Below, in pieces: positions 21,430-29,862 of a stretch of 32,228 nucleotides of DNA. Position 1 is the stretch's first letter. Each line of letters opens with the position of its first letter. Position numbers and translations under genes: made by a program. Source of the DNA: a virus; the IMG/VR virus record IMGVR_UViG_3300033148_008281, positions 1 to 32,228 of that record; one strand, given 5' to 3'. The notes below the pieces were generated by a model, which was not told the DNA's origin, did no database searches, and saw only the letters and a list, made by a program, of their open reading frames with translations.

Positions 21430-22731
21430 TTATTTCCGTCGCCGGTCAACTATCTTTTTAGAATTGCGTTTAATCTTTCCCATTGCTGAGTTCTTATTCT
21501 TGATTTTATTATACATTTGGTCACTGGCTGATGCAACTTGAGTTTTGCCAACATCTATGGTCATATTAGATGCTCGATTGTCCTCTTTTTGCTTAAGCCT
21601 GTCCATATGTCTTTCGGCTTCTAACTTTAACTCCTTGACTCTTTCTTCCGGCAGTCCTAATCCACTAAACAATGAATACACTCTAATGGTTTCCTGTCCC
21701 GGAATATTATAGATTCCCCTAAAAATCTTTGTACCATCTGAGCAAATCTTATTTAACATCGAAAACCCGAACTCTAAGTTGGCCGCAGGAATTTGCTCTA
21801 AAATCTCCTTACCGCCAGTGATAATAACGCCAGCAGTTCGGGTTTGTTTAAGGTCGAATTCGTCAGCCAGCAATCCATTTTCGAGATTTTGGACAATAGC
21901 AGAGGCAATAGCCTCCTCTTCAAGATAATCTTTGACCTCTATCATGCCATATAAAGCACAGTCGTTGCCTAGTAGCGTTGCAACAAAGTCCATGCTGTCG
22001 AGTGATGTATATTCTGACGGTGTAGCAGAAAGCATATTAAACAGATGTAATGGCTCAACAATCGTCTCATTGGCTACATCCCAGAATTTTGATACAGGAA
22101 GTCCGGGGTGCAATATTTCTATTTTGGCATTATCTACTACGATCAAAGAACTAATCTCGTCACCTTTGGCCATTTTTGATAACTGGGATAGGGTCTGAAT
22201 ACTATTATGTTTAGCCAGGGTGTCTTCCGACGACAAGGGGAGAATATAAATCATTACAATCGGTTTCCCCATTTGAGACATAATTCTAACCATATTCTCC
22301 GCGCCGCCTGATCCACTTCCACCACCACCAGAAGTCGCCAACACAAGTATCTCATTATCGGTAAAATTATCTTGTAGCATCTCCAAAATAGGCCCAGAAT
22401 ACTCACTGACGGCCGCAGCACCTGTATCTCTATCCTTTGCAGCCCCGCCCAAAGCGTAGTCGAGAAACATTTTTTGTTTCTCTGGTATGCGTATTAAACT
22501 GAGATCTTGGAGGGCGGTATTCAAAATTATACTATCATAACCCCTGTTGTAAAACTGCTCTGCTATTCTACTTCCAGCCTGTCCAATTCCCACCACACCA
22601 AAATTAACGCTTCGATCCTGTTGCTCCACTAATAATGTCGCCATATCACCCTCCACTAAAATTTTTCGTTTGAGTTCTTTTTCGAGTTTTTCATTTTCTC
22701 GCATTATATCATTAAAATCTTCGTTTGTCAT
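21430..22731 (-). CDS. tubulin/FtsZ-superfamily GTPase
   Basis: 433 residues. An N-terminal charged, coiled-coil-like segment (1-40) is followed by the GTPase: VGIGQAGSRIAEQF (T1 loop), ILNTALQDLS (T2-like), ATSGGGGSGSGG (the glycine-rich tubulin signature, near 133-143), and a later DSMDFVATLL that aligns with the T7 catalytic loop. The C-terminus is very basic (KIKRNSKKIVDRRRK). Phage relatives such as PhuZ and TubZ form filaments that move DNA or centre the phage nucleus. The long N-terminal helix is unlike those. ATGA overlap with rmlB and GGAG before the ATG support this start. Confidence 0.8.
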   Translation of the reverse strand: MTNEDFNDIMRENEKLEKELKRKILVEGDMATLLVEQQDRSVNFGVVGIGQAGSRIAEQFYNRGYDSIILNTALQDLSLIRIPEKQKMFLDYALGGAAKDRDTGAAAVSEYSGPILEMLQDNFTDNEILVLATSGGGGSGSGGAENMVRIMSQMGKPIVMIYILPLSSEDTLAKHNSIQTLSQLSKMAKGDEISSLIVVDNAKIEILHPGLPVSKFWDVANETIVEPLHLFNMLSATPSEYTSLDSMDFVATLLGNDCALYGMIEVKDYLEEEAIASAIVQNLENGLLADEFDLKQTRTAGVIITGGKEILEQIPAANLEFGFSMLNKICSDGTKIFRGIYNIPGQETIRVYSLFSGLGLPEERVKELKLEAERHMDRLKQKEDNRASNMTIDVGKTQVASASDQMYNKIKNKNSAMGKIKRNSKKIVDRRRK

Positions 22732-23687
22732 TTCCAACTCCATGTATTTTTTTTGTACCACCCTACTACATATTTCAGAGCTTCGTCGAATTCATACTTC
22801 GGATTCCACCCAAGTTTCTTAATTTTATCACAATTTAATGAATACCTAAAATCATGACCAAGACGATCGGGAATAAATTCAATCATTCGCTCATCTTTCC
22901 CCATCACCTCTATTATTTTCTTCACCAAATCAATGTTCTTAATGTCCACCGCGCTCCCTATGTTGTAGATTTCTTTATTTTTCCCTGACTGAATTATGGT
23001 TTGTAGGGCAAAAAACACATCTTTGACAAAAATCCACTCTCTTTCTTGTAATCCTTTTCCAAACACCTCGCACTTTTTATCTTGCAGTAGGTTGGTAATA
23101 CACCTGGGGATCATTTTTTCTTTATTCTGTCGCCCACCAAAAATATTACAACATCGGGTTATTGTTATTGGAAGGTCATAAGTGCTAATGTATGATTGAC
23201 ACAGAAGATCCGCGGCACCTTTTGTTGCGGAATACGGGTTACGAGGGGCCATTTTATCATTTTCGAGGGATGATCCGCTTAAAATTTGCTCATAAACCTC
23301 ATCGGTCGAAAACTGAATAAATCTTTCAGGACAATGAACGCTTCTAATGGCTTCAAGCATACTATGAACGCCAACAACGTTTGAAAATACGAACTCCCGC
23401 GAATTTTGTATGCTGTTGTCTACATGAGATGACGCCGCGCCGTTTATTACTATATCTGGCTTTTCTATATCAAATAATTTGGAAACAAACTCATAATCTG
23501 CTATATCACCCAAATAAAATCTATGCCTGCGGGTCTGAACATTTGGATTATAGCCAATGTTTAAAAGAGAACCCGCGTCAGTTAATTTATCGACACTGAT
23601 AATCTCATAATTTGTATGCTGTTGGAAATATAACAGCATATTAGAAAAAACGAAGCCAGCCGATCCCGTTAATAAGATTTTAGTCAT
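22728..23687 (-). CDS. dTDP-glucose 4,6-dehydratase-like (RmlB family)
   Basis: 319 residues of the extended SDR fold. TGSAGFVFS (residues 7-15) replaces the usual TGGAGFIGS, and TDEVY (128-132) and YSATK (152-156) hold the catalytic Asp, Glu, Tyr and Lys of dehydratases. DRLGHDFRYSLNCDKI near the end is the signature of this sub-family. It would turn dTDP-glucose into the 4-keto-6-deoxy sugar, following the RmlA-like neighbour made just before it. Its stop overlaps the tubulin gene's start. Confidence 0.88.
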   Translation of the reverse strand: MTKILLTGSAGFVFSNMLLYFQQHTNYEIISVDKLTDAGSLLNIGYNPNVQTRRHRFYLGDIADYEFVSKLFDIEKPDIVINGAASSHVDNSIQNSREFVFSNVVGVHSMLEAIRSVHCPERFIQFSTDEVYEQILSGSSLENDKMAPRNPYSATKGAADLLCQSYISTYDLPITITRCCNIFGGRQNKEKMIPRCITNLLQDKKCEVFGKGLQEREWIFVKDVFFALQTIIQSGKNKEIYNIGSAVDIKNIDLVKKIIEVMGKDERMIEFIPDRLGHDFRYSLNCDKIKKLGWNPKYEFDEALKYVVGWYKKNTWSWK

Positions 23688-23694
23688 ATTCTAC

Positions 23695-24666
23695 CTACTT
23701 TTCATCAAATACTATTGATTTAAACTCATCTATTTCTTCCGCCGAAACATTTGCTTTTTTTGCACCATATAGAAAACACTCTGAATATTTCTGAATTGAG
23801 CTTCCCGCATCATTCCAATATCCGCCCACCACCTTATGTTGAAGTGTGCCGTTCGTAGCAAAGAAATCATTCACTGCCGATATTTCCAATTCCCCTCTAT
23901 TACTGGGTTTAATCTTTCCAATTACATCAAAAACATTGGCCTTATAAACATACAGCCCAACAACCGCCAAACTACCTACGAACTTTTTGGGCTTTTCTAC
24001 TATCTTTACAATCTTGCCTTTTTTTATTTTAGCGACCCCATAATCTTGAGGGTTTGACACGTCTTTTAAATAAACACACGCATCATCAGACCCCAACTTA
24101 ACCTTCGTATCGAGTTTGTCATTATCGAAAACATTATCTCCGAGTATACAATAAATCTCATCTTCTGGTTTTACAAAATCTCCAGCCAAATTAAGCGCAT
24201 TGGCTATTCCAAACGCACCATCCTGAACCCTGTATAAAAACTCCATACCCCATTCGTGTCCGCTCCCTAATATAGAAGATATTTCCCCTACACCACTTTT
24301 GCTGGAAATTATAATAACTTTTTTGACACCAAATTTTCTCATCGTTTTTACTGGAAAAAATATCATTGGCACCACACCTAAACTCAAACAATGCTTATTG
24401 GTATGGGCTGATAATGGGAAAAGCCGTGTGCCCGACCCGCCTGCTAAAATAACTCCTACTTTATTAGCATCATTATTTTTATTTACACGATCGGCTTTAT
24501 TGGAACATACCTCGCATAAAGTAACCAAATTAGATAAATGCCATCCAAACCTGCCATCTATTTTGGCCACCTGTTTTACAAATATATCCTTCGTAGATCC
24601 ACACTGCTTACATCTGAACGCATCCCTCTCAAGACATAGTTTTTTTCCGAATTCAATATATTTCAT
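23695..24666 (-). CDS. HNH-type zinc domain fused to RmlA nucleotidyltransferase
   Basis: 323 residues in one frame. Residues 1-60 look like the HNH fold: CKQC (19-22), WHLSNLVTLCEVC (42-54), with Cys pairs for zinc. The usual catalytic VHH is VKQ, and the His after the last Cys is missing, so nuclease activity is doubtful. From residue 70 the sugar nucleotidyltransferase starts: GVILAGGSGTRLFP, then NKHCLSLG, GDNVFD, VEKPKKF and GGYWNDAGS. RmlA joins glucose-1-phosphate and dTTP. No alternative start exists between the domains, so they are really joined. GGAG lies five bases before the ATG. Confidence 0.85.
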   Translation of the reverse strand: MKYIEFGKKLCLERDAFRCKQCGSTKDIFVKQVAKIDGRFGWHLSNLVTLCEVCSNKADRVNKNNDANKVGVILAGGSGTRLFPLSAHTNKHCLSLGVVPMIFFPVKTMRKFGVKKVIIISSKSGVGEISSILGSGHEWGMEFLYRVQDGAFGIANALNLAGDFVKPEDEIYCILGDNVFDNDKLDTKVKLGSDDACVYLKDVSNPQDYGVAKIKKGKIVKIVEKPKKFVGSLAVVGLYVYKANVFDVIGKIKPSNRGELEISAVNDFFATNGTLQHKVVGGYWNDAGSSIQKYSECFLYGAKKANVSAEEIDEFKSIVFDEK

Positions 24667-24681
24667 TTAAACTCCGACGTG

Positions 24682-24996
24682 CTATTTTTCTACTAAAACA
24701 ATATCATCTTCTTGGTGAGTTCCTGCCTCTAAAATCGTCGCATCCCCCTTTAAAGCAACAACCCTATGCATTAATTTTGGAGGAAGGTGATAAGTATCAC
24801 CCTCATTAAGAACTTTGCTTTGTCCATCCACTACCAATTGCACGACTCCTTGTAAAACAAACAGGGTAATTTCCTGCTTTTTATGATAGATGTATGGCAA
24901 TTTTTCACCTTCACGCACAATAAACACTCGACCAGAATATTTATCATTATTGGCCCAAGTTATATCAAAACCCCAAGGCGTTGTGTTAAAATCCAC
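24682..24996 (-). CDS. cupin, mannose-6-phosphate isomerase-like
   Basis: 104 residues. Start PWGFDITWA, then the cupin strands with LPYIYHKKQE (metal His and Glu), FVLQGVVQLVVDG, EGDTYHLPPKLMHRV (second metal His) and a closing TILEAGTHQEDD. This single-domain cupin is common in sugar-nucleotide clusters as a sugar isomerase or epimerase. GTG at 24996 is preferred: AGAGGAG lies about seven bases upstream and its G is the last base of the upstream stop (TAGTG). An ATG 28 codons earlier would overlap the dehydrogenase by 85 bases. Confidence 0.8.
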   Translation of the reverse strand: MDFNTTPWGFDITWANNDKYSGRVFIVREGEKLPYIYHKKQEITLFVLQGVVQLVVDGQSKVLNEGDTYHLPPKLMHRVVALKGDATILEAGTHQEDDIVLVEK

Positions 24997-25883
24997 TATT
25001 TTTCTTCTCCTCTGCGCGAAATAACTCCCGGTAAATTCTCCCAATCTTTCTCTGGGCGATTTTTTAGATTTTGAGACCACGATGCTTTTATTAATTCTGG
25101 GTCTAAATCCAAACCTTCGGCGAATTTTATTAAAGCATTAATATCTTTGGGAAAACATGCGCCGCCATATCCGCGCTTTCCATTTTCTGAAACCCCAGCA
25201 CCGGATATGACATCTGCATGTGAGCGACCTATCCTCCCATCTGCCAAAATCATATCCTTTACTTCATCATATTCGAGACCAAGTTTTTCACACAGATCAT
25301 AAATGAAATTAAAATAACTTACTTTAACTGCAAAGAAACAATTAGCCGAATATTTTACTAGCTCTGCCGATTCCCAGCTGGTAGTATAGATGGGAACGGA
25401 ATTGCCAAAACGATGCTTAAACAACTTAACCATTTTATCTACGGCGGTTTGATTTTTCCCACCAAATATATGACGAGCAGCACATATAAAGTCAATTTTG
25501 TTACTTCTAGCCGTCAAAAATTCCGGGCTAGAGACAAAAATCAACTTCGGGTATCTCTCCTGAAACATTCGATTAGTTCCCGGCAAAATAGTACTTTTTA
25601 TCACGGCAATTTTATTTGTGCCTTCTTCAATTAAATCATGCACACTGCCAATTGCTCCATCTAAAACACCCAAATCTTGTTCTCCGCCATCCTTAAACAT
25701 CGGGGTGTGAAGGCAAAAAAAGATAATTTCACTATTTTTAACAGTGTCTTCTAATGTATTAAAACCGATTTTAAACTTGTCATAAATCCAAAGACGAGCA
25801 TGCAAACTGAATGCGTGAGAAAGACTGCTTCCCAAAAACCCGTGCCCTATTATTCCCAACTTCCAATTGTCTCGTATATCCAT
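24996..25883 (-). CDS. UDP-glucose/GDP-mannose dehydrogenase family, C-terminally short
   Basis: 295 residues. The NAD-binding start (LGIIGHGFLGSSL), SSPEFL with Glu121, AVKVSYFNF with Lys187, and the active-site GYGGACFPKD with Cys243 are present. The usual family (about 400-440) continues into a UDP-binding domain that is absent here. It therefore may act on another substrate or need a partner. AGGAGG lies nine bases before the ATG. Stop overlaps the cupin's start. Confidence 0.82.
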   Translation of the reverse strand: MDIRDNWKLGIIGHGFLGSSLSHAFSLHARLWIYDKFKIGFNTLEDTVKNSEIIFFCLHTPMFKDGGEQDLGVLDGAIGSVHDLIEEGTNKIAVIKSTILPGTNRMFQERYPKLIFVSSPEFLTARSNKIDFICAARHIFGGKNQTAVDKMVKLFKHRFGNSVPIYTTSWESAELVKYSANCFFAVKVSYFNFIYDLCEKLGLEYDEVKDMILADGRIGRSHADVISGAGVSENGKRGYGGACFPKDINALIKFAEGLDLDPELIKASWSQNLKNRPEKDWENLPGVISRRGEEK

Positions 25884-25893
25884 TTAAAACCTC

Positions 25894-26220
25894 CTACAAT
25901 AATTTTACACTATTTTCGTCTATTTGATATTGTATTTTGTGTGCTATTTTGCGCGCCAGATACTGAACCAATTCCAATATTTCAATTTTATCTTCCTTGG
26001 CGAGATTATAAACATCCAAATCCACATCAATAGAAATAAAGAAAGATTTTTGGCCCGAAGAATCCACGACCCTACATTCTATTTTTTTTGGCATTTCGAC
26101 CATTATTGAGCCAGTTTGTGTTTGGATGGCTTTTACGGGCAAATCTCCTCTCTTAAACATACTGTAGCATGTTTGATAGTTTAACCCCAGAGTTTTAGCA
26201 TATTCGGAAAGTTTAATCAT
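25894..26220 (-). CDS. HTH protein with IS607 recombinase-like N-terminus
   Basis: 108 residues. The first 40 (MIKLSEYAKTLGLNYQTCYSM...GDLPVKAIQTQTGSIMVE) strongly resemble the MerR-type HTH that opens IS607-family serine recombinases. The catalytic domain is missing; the second half is a different small domain with charged helices. It may be a regulator or a domesticated fragment. ATG at 26220 with AGGTG eight bases before is chosen over the earlier ATG at 26265. Confidence 0.6.
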   Translation of the reverse strand: MIKLSEYAKTLGLNYQTCYSMFKRGDLPVKAIQTQTGSIMVEMPKKIECRVVDSSGQKSFFISIDVDLDVYNLAKEDKIEILELVQYLARKIAHKIQYQIDENSVKLL

Positions 26221-26265
26221 ATTATCCACACCTAAGCAAATATAAACCCAATGGTTTAAAAACAT

Positions 26266-27231
26266 TCATACTTTACATCCGTCAACCCACCATTCAAAAG
26301 TTTTTTCTAAACCATCCAGAAAACCCACGGTAGGTTTATATCCTAAAACTTTCCGTGCTTTACTTATATCTGCATGAGACTTGAACGGATCTCCAAGACG
26401 TTTTGGGGCTCGTACTTTCTGCATAGTTCCCCCAAAAAAACCGTCCAACACAGCATATATTTCGTTTATACTGTGTGTTTCGCCGTTTGCTATATTAAAC
26501 ATGTCTCCGCTGAATTTCTTTTTGCTTTCCGCAGCCAATATATTTGCTTGGACTACATTGTCTATATAACACAGATCACGGCTTTGATTACCTGTACCGT
26601 CAATTCGGCATTTCTCTTTGTTCATCGCCGCCCACAGAAAAGCCGGCACGACTGTTGAATATGCCGAATCTGCTCGTTGTAGCGGACCAAACACATTGTA
26701 GTATAAAAGATTCACAGTATCTAACCCATATAGTTCACCATACAACCTGCAATATTCTGCTCCAGCGACCTTCTGTAAGGCATAATTACTCTTCGGATGC
26801 ATTCTGGCTGACTCCGGCGTTGGAAACTCGGCTACGCCCCCGAAAATTGAACTGGAGCAACTAAAAACAACTCTTTCAACGCCAGCCATTTTGGACGCTT
26901 CTAGCACATTCAGAGTGCCATTGATATTGTTGTAATTTGATTCCAGCGGGTGATCCGTACTAAACGAAACTCTTGGAAGAGCAGCCAACAGGAAAACTGT
27001 ATCTTTTCCGTCTAACTTTTTAGCCAAGTCCCTGTCATTCATGTCCTTTTTAACAAAGTGAAAGTTTCCGGACAATCCGTAAAATCTTTTTTTCATCACA
27101 TTTTCGTAAAATCCAGTAGAAAGATTGTCTATTCCGGTTACATCATATCCGCGTTTAACCAACTCGTATGATAGGTTTGAGCCAATAAAACCGGCACATC
27201 CAATAACGCACATCGATTGGCCTTTATCCAT
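26266..27231 (-). CDS. NAD-dependent sugar epimerase/dehydratase
   Basis: 321 residues, extended SDR. VIGCAGFIGSNL binds NAD, followed by DNLSTG, SCSSSIFGG and NYALQKVAGAEY with catalytic Tyr and Lys, and NVFGPLQ. The closest pattern is UDP-glucose 4-epimerase (GalE) and relatives; the substrate is not certain. The ATG at 27231 is picked because it keeps the first beta strand complete and has GGAG nine bases before; the next Met at 27213 with AAAGG upstream is nearly as good. It overlaps the end of thioredoxin. Confidence 0.85.
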   Translation of the reverse strand: MDKGQSMCVIGCAGFIGSNLSYELVKRGYDVTGIDNLSTGFYENVMKKRFYGLSGNFHFVKKDMNDRDLAKKLDGKDTVFLLAALPRVSFSTDHPLESNYNNINGTLNVLEASKMAGVERVVFSCSSSIFGGVAEFPTPESARMHPKSNYALQKVAGAEYCRLYGELYGLDTVNLLYYNVFGPLQRADSAYSTVVPAFLWAAMNKEKCRIDGTGNQSRDLCYIDNVVQANILAAESKKKFSGDMFNIANGETHSINEIYAVLDGFFGGTMQKVRAPKRLGDPFKSHADISKARKVLGYKPTVGFLDGLEKTFEWWVDGCKV

Positions 27232-27535
27232 TGCGCATTTCTCCAATCTTTTCTTCGATCTTTTGGGCAGAAATTACTCCGACAACAATCTCAGAAATCT
27301 CGCCATCTTTAAGAAAAACCAATGTGGGGATAGACAGAATATTAAACTTCTTAGCCAAATTCGGAGCATTATCTACATTAACGGCTCCAAACCTAACATC
27401 TTTGATCTCATCAGATAATTTGTGGAAAATCGGGCTAATTATTTTGCACGGACCACACCACTCAGCATAAAAATCTATTACCGCTAAACCTGTCGTTTCA
27501 TCAAAGTTTTTATCATTCAACTCTATTACTGACAT
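27224..27535 (-). CDS. thioredoxin
   Basis: 103 residues with the WCGPCK active site (residues 27-32), the cis-proline loop SIPTLVF and normal length. It reduces disulphides and could feed electrons to the class II RNR far downstream. AAGGAGG lies about five bases before the ATG. Confidence 0.95.
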   Translation of the reverse strand: MSVIELNDKNFDETTGLAVIDFYAEWCGPCKIISPIFHKLSDEIKDVRFGAVNVDNAPNLAKKFNILSIPTLVFLKDGEISEIVVGVISAQKIEEKIGEMRNG

Positions 27536-27546
27536 TCAAACCTCCT

Positions 27547-27798
27547 TTATAAATATTCCGGCCAACATTGATCCCAATCCCGCATATATTTTCGTGACTG
27601 ATTTCGTTTTACATTTGTTATTTGCCCGTTTGTTGTAAATATAGTAATAATATCTTCAACACGCCCAACATTTTTCATATTTACATAAACCGATTCTTCC
27701 TCCACACCTCGGTCCGAACAAAACTCAAAATATTTTTTTGTTATTATATATTGCCCACGAGAAAACCAGCAATACAAGACCGAAATATTACAATCCAT
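27547..27798 (-). CDS. hypothetical protein, 83 aa
   Basis: Not recognised. The ATG overlaps the methyltransferase stop (TAATG). It is Cys/Trp-containing with aromatic residues, ending YMRDWDQCWPEYL. Confidence 0.6.
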   Translation of the reverse strand: MDCNISVLYCWFSRGQYIITKKYFEFCSDRGVEEESVYVNMKNVGRVEDIITIFTTNGQITNVKRNQSRKYMRDWDQCWPEYL

Positions 27799-28385
27799 TA
27801 TTTAACCGCCTTACAGCAATAACAAAACCTATCCCACTCACCCTCTCCGCCGAACCCCTCGACACGAACTTTAGAAAAACCTCTTAATAAAAACTCCCAC
27901 CCATCTCGTGTCGGACGCCAATAGTCTTTAACTGGATTCTTCTTTTTTCGTGATTCGGGGGTGCTTCCATAACCGAACCACGAATGATTATAAGGGCAGG
28001 TAAGCAATAAAACCCCACTCGGTTTTAATATTCTATGTATTTCGTTAATTCCCTTTTGTATATCGGGAACGCACTCAAAAACCTCAATGGCCAATGCAGC
28101 ATTCCAAGCGTTCGTCCATTCTTTCGGCATATCCTGAACATCGCCACGAACATCAACGAAATTTTTTGAGTCTCCGTACCATTTTTTATCGAACGTAGTG
28201 TATTTTTTGACCTTAGAGAAATCCAATAGTTGTTTGGGTACAGGAGATCCACCAGCACCAATATTTATTACTCGGCCAGACAACGATGGAAGTTCTCTCT
28301 CCATCCACGTATAAACATGATAGCGTGTTTCACTCAATACTTGTCCTCGCCAAACCTTCTCTTTTTTCTTGGGCCAACCGTCCAT
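27798..28385 (-). CDS. SAM-dependent methyltransferase, class I
   Basis: 195 residues. Motif I VINIGAGGSPVPKQ, an acidic end of strand 2 (YTTFD), ALAIEVFECVPDI (post-I/II) and RILKPSGVLLLTCPYN are typical of the class I fold and the Methyltransf_11 group. Its target cannot be read; a glycan or small metabolite is likely given the glycosylation context. The start at 28385 lies one base after the upstream stop. Confidence 0.78.
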   Translation of the reverse strand: MDGWPKKKEKVWRGQVLSETRYHVYTWMERELPSLSGRVINIGAGGSPVPKQLLDFSKVKKYTTFDKKWYGDSKNFVDVRGDVQDMPKEWTNAWNAALAIEVFECVPDIQKGINEIHRILKPSGVLLLTCPYNHSWFGYGSTPESRKKKNPVKDYWRPTRDGWEFLLRGFSKVRVEGFGGEGEWDRFCYCCKAVK

Positions 28386-28386
28386 T

Positions 28387-28575
28387 TTATTTCCCCACAT
28401 ATTTCTCAACAAAACCCACAAATTCATCCGTAATTAACATTGAGCCAACGGTAGAGACACCTAATACAAATCTAGAATTTACTCCTGTTTTACGCAGATA
28501 GTCAAGATTTTGAGTATATCTTTCGTTAAGCCCATGAATGAAAAACTTATAAATGTCCATCATGTTTTTATTCAT
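28387..28575 (-). CDS. hypothetical protein, 62 aa
   Basis: Not recognised. Joined to the gene before by ATGA. Short hydrophobic middle (VLGVSTVGSMLI) could be a single membrane span, but it is weak. Confidence 0.55.
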   Translation of the reverse strand: MNKNMMDIYKFFIHGLNERYTQNLDYLRKTGVNSRFVLGVSTVGSMLITDEFVGFVEKYVGK

Positions 28576-28826
28576 CTCGCCTCGCGTTCATTTATCATTC
28601 GTTCGATGTTTTGATATTTTTGAGTTGCTATTACAAAACATTCTTCCTTTTTCATAATATATTCAAGTAATTTTTGAGCACTATTGGGGTCGCGAATATA
28701 AAATCTTTTAGCCAAACTTAAAGTTCTTTTTTCCATTTCACTTAAATATTTGGCATATTGACATATATTGCGTTCAAAATTATCGCAAACTACCAAACAA
28801 TATAAAAATCTAATCAAATTATCCAT
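28572..28826 (-). CDS. hypothetical helical protein, 84 aa
   Basis: Not recognised. It is helical, with charged segments (EMEKRTLSLAKRFY, KYQNIERMINEREAR) and a Cys-containing N-terminal hydrophobic helix (FLYCLVVC). The ATG overlaps the end of the saccharopine-dehydrogenase-like gene by eight bases. Confidence 0.6.
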   Translation of the reverse strand: MDNLIRFLYCLVVCDNFERNICQYAKYLSEMEKRTLSLAKRFYIRDPNSAQKLLEYIMKKEECFVIATQKYQNIERMINEREAR

Positions 28827-29862
28827 TGGCTCTCAAAAACGGGTAGTGTGTTAAATTGCCTGTGCCAAACATTATATTTTTGACCGCCAACTTATCTAAT
28901 ATGTGCGTGTAGCAATCATCATCTTGCGCCAATATTTCTGGTGGAATAATACCCCAGCCATCTACAAAATCATCAGCCAATATTTGAGCAAAAACCGAAC
29001 AAGAAAAAGCAGTAGCACGAGCCATAGCGCTCACCCCATCTTCTGGTTTAACTATTAACACCTCTTCTTTGCCATCTGCAATCACTCGCATCACCAGAAC
29101 ATCTTCAATATTCGAGCATTTTTGTATAAACTCTATAAATTTACCTTCTTCAACAAGACGCTTTGTTTCACTCATGTGTCCCGCACGTCGTATAGTTTTC
29201 TCCTCCAATGTTTGTACGGACCCATAGTTAGACAACATAGTTCTCAATCCGTCCGTGTAAAATGCCTCCAATTTGCCTATGCCGTCGACTTCAAACGTCT
29301 CTATGCCCGACAAAACCTCTCTTTCCTCTACGTGCCCATCTTTTATTATTCGAGCCGGACGCAAAAACTCCTCTAACAAATCCTCGGGAGACCAAGTCAA
29401 AGAATATCCGAGTGGTACATTTGAGTCCTTCGCAAACCCGCCCACCTGAACGCTTACTTTTTTTGGCGATTGTGTGTGAATTGCTCTGCCTGCTATTAAA
29501 TTACTCAGCCCTGGTGCAACGCCACAATCTGGTAATATTTTGACTCTTTTTTGTTTGGCGTCGGCATCTAAATCTAAAACATTTTCCTCACAATAGGATA
29601 AATCAACACAATTCTTTTCCGCCATAATACAGGTTTTAATAGTTTCATATCCCAATCTGGACGGCAACGCACAAACAACCAAATCTGCTTGTTTTATTAC
29701 ATCTAGTTTTTTGTATGGATTAGATAAATCAACTTGTATAAACTTTGCGTATTTAATGTTGGGATTGGAAACATCAGATACTAATACATCATAGCCACTT
29801 TCAATCAAATCTTGTGCTATTATTTTACCTTGTCTTCCGGTACCCAACACGATTATTTGCAT
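28819..29862 (-). CDS. saccharopine dehydrogenase-like oxidoreductase
   Basis: 347 residues. The N-terminal Rossmann fold starts IIVLGTGRQGKIIAQDL and DCGVAPGLSNLIAGR is the family signature near residue 112. The family includes saccharopine and carboxynorspermidine dehydrogenases, which join or split amino-acid conjugates with NAD(P). Its substrate here is not known; lysine-, polyamine- or sugar-acid work is possible. It overlaps the coiled-coil gene by ten bases, and GGAGG lies four bases before the ATG. Confidence 0.8.
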   Translation of the reverse strand: MQIIVLGTGRQGKIIAQDLIESGYDVLVSDVSNPNIKYAKFIQVDLSNPYKKLDVIKQADLVVCALPSRLGYETIKTCIMAEKNCVDLSYCEENVLDLDADAKQKRVKILPDCGVAPGLSNLIAGRAIHTQSPKKVSVQVGGFAKDSNVPLGYSLTWSPEDLLEEFLRPARIIKDGHVEEREVLSGIETFEVDGIGKLEAFYTDGLRTMLSNYGSVQTLEEKTIRRAGHMSETKRLVEEGKFIEFIQKCSNIEDVLVMRVIADGKEEVLIVKPEDGVSAMARATAFSCSVFAQILADDFVDGWGIIPPEILAQDDDCYTHILDKLAVKNIMFGTGNLTHYPFLRANG

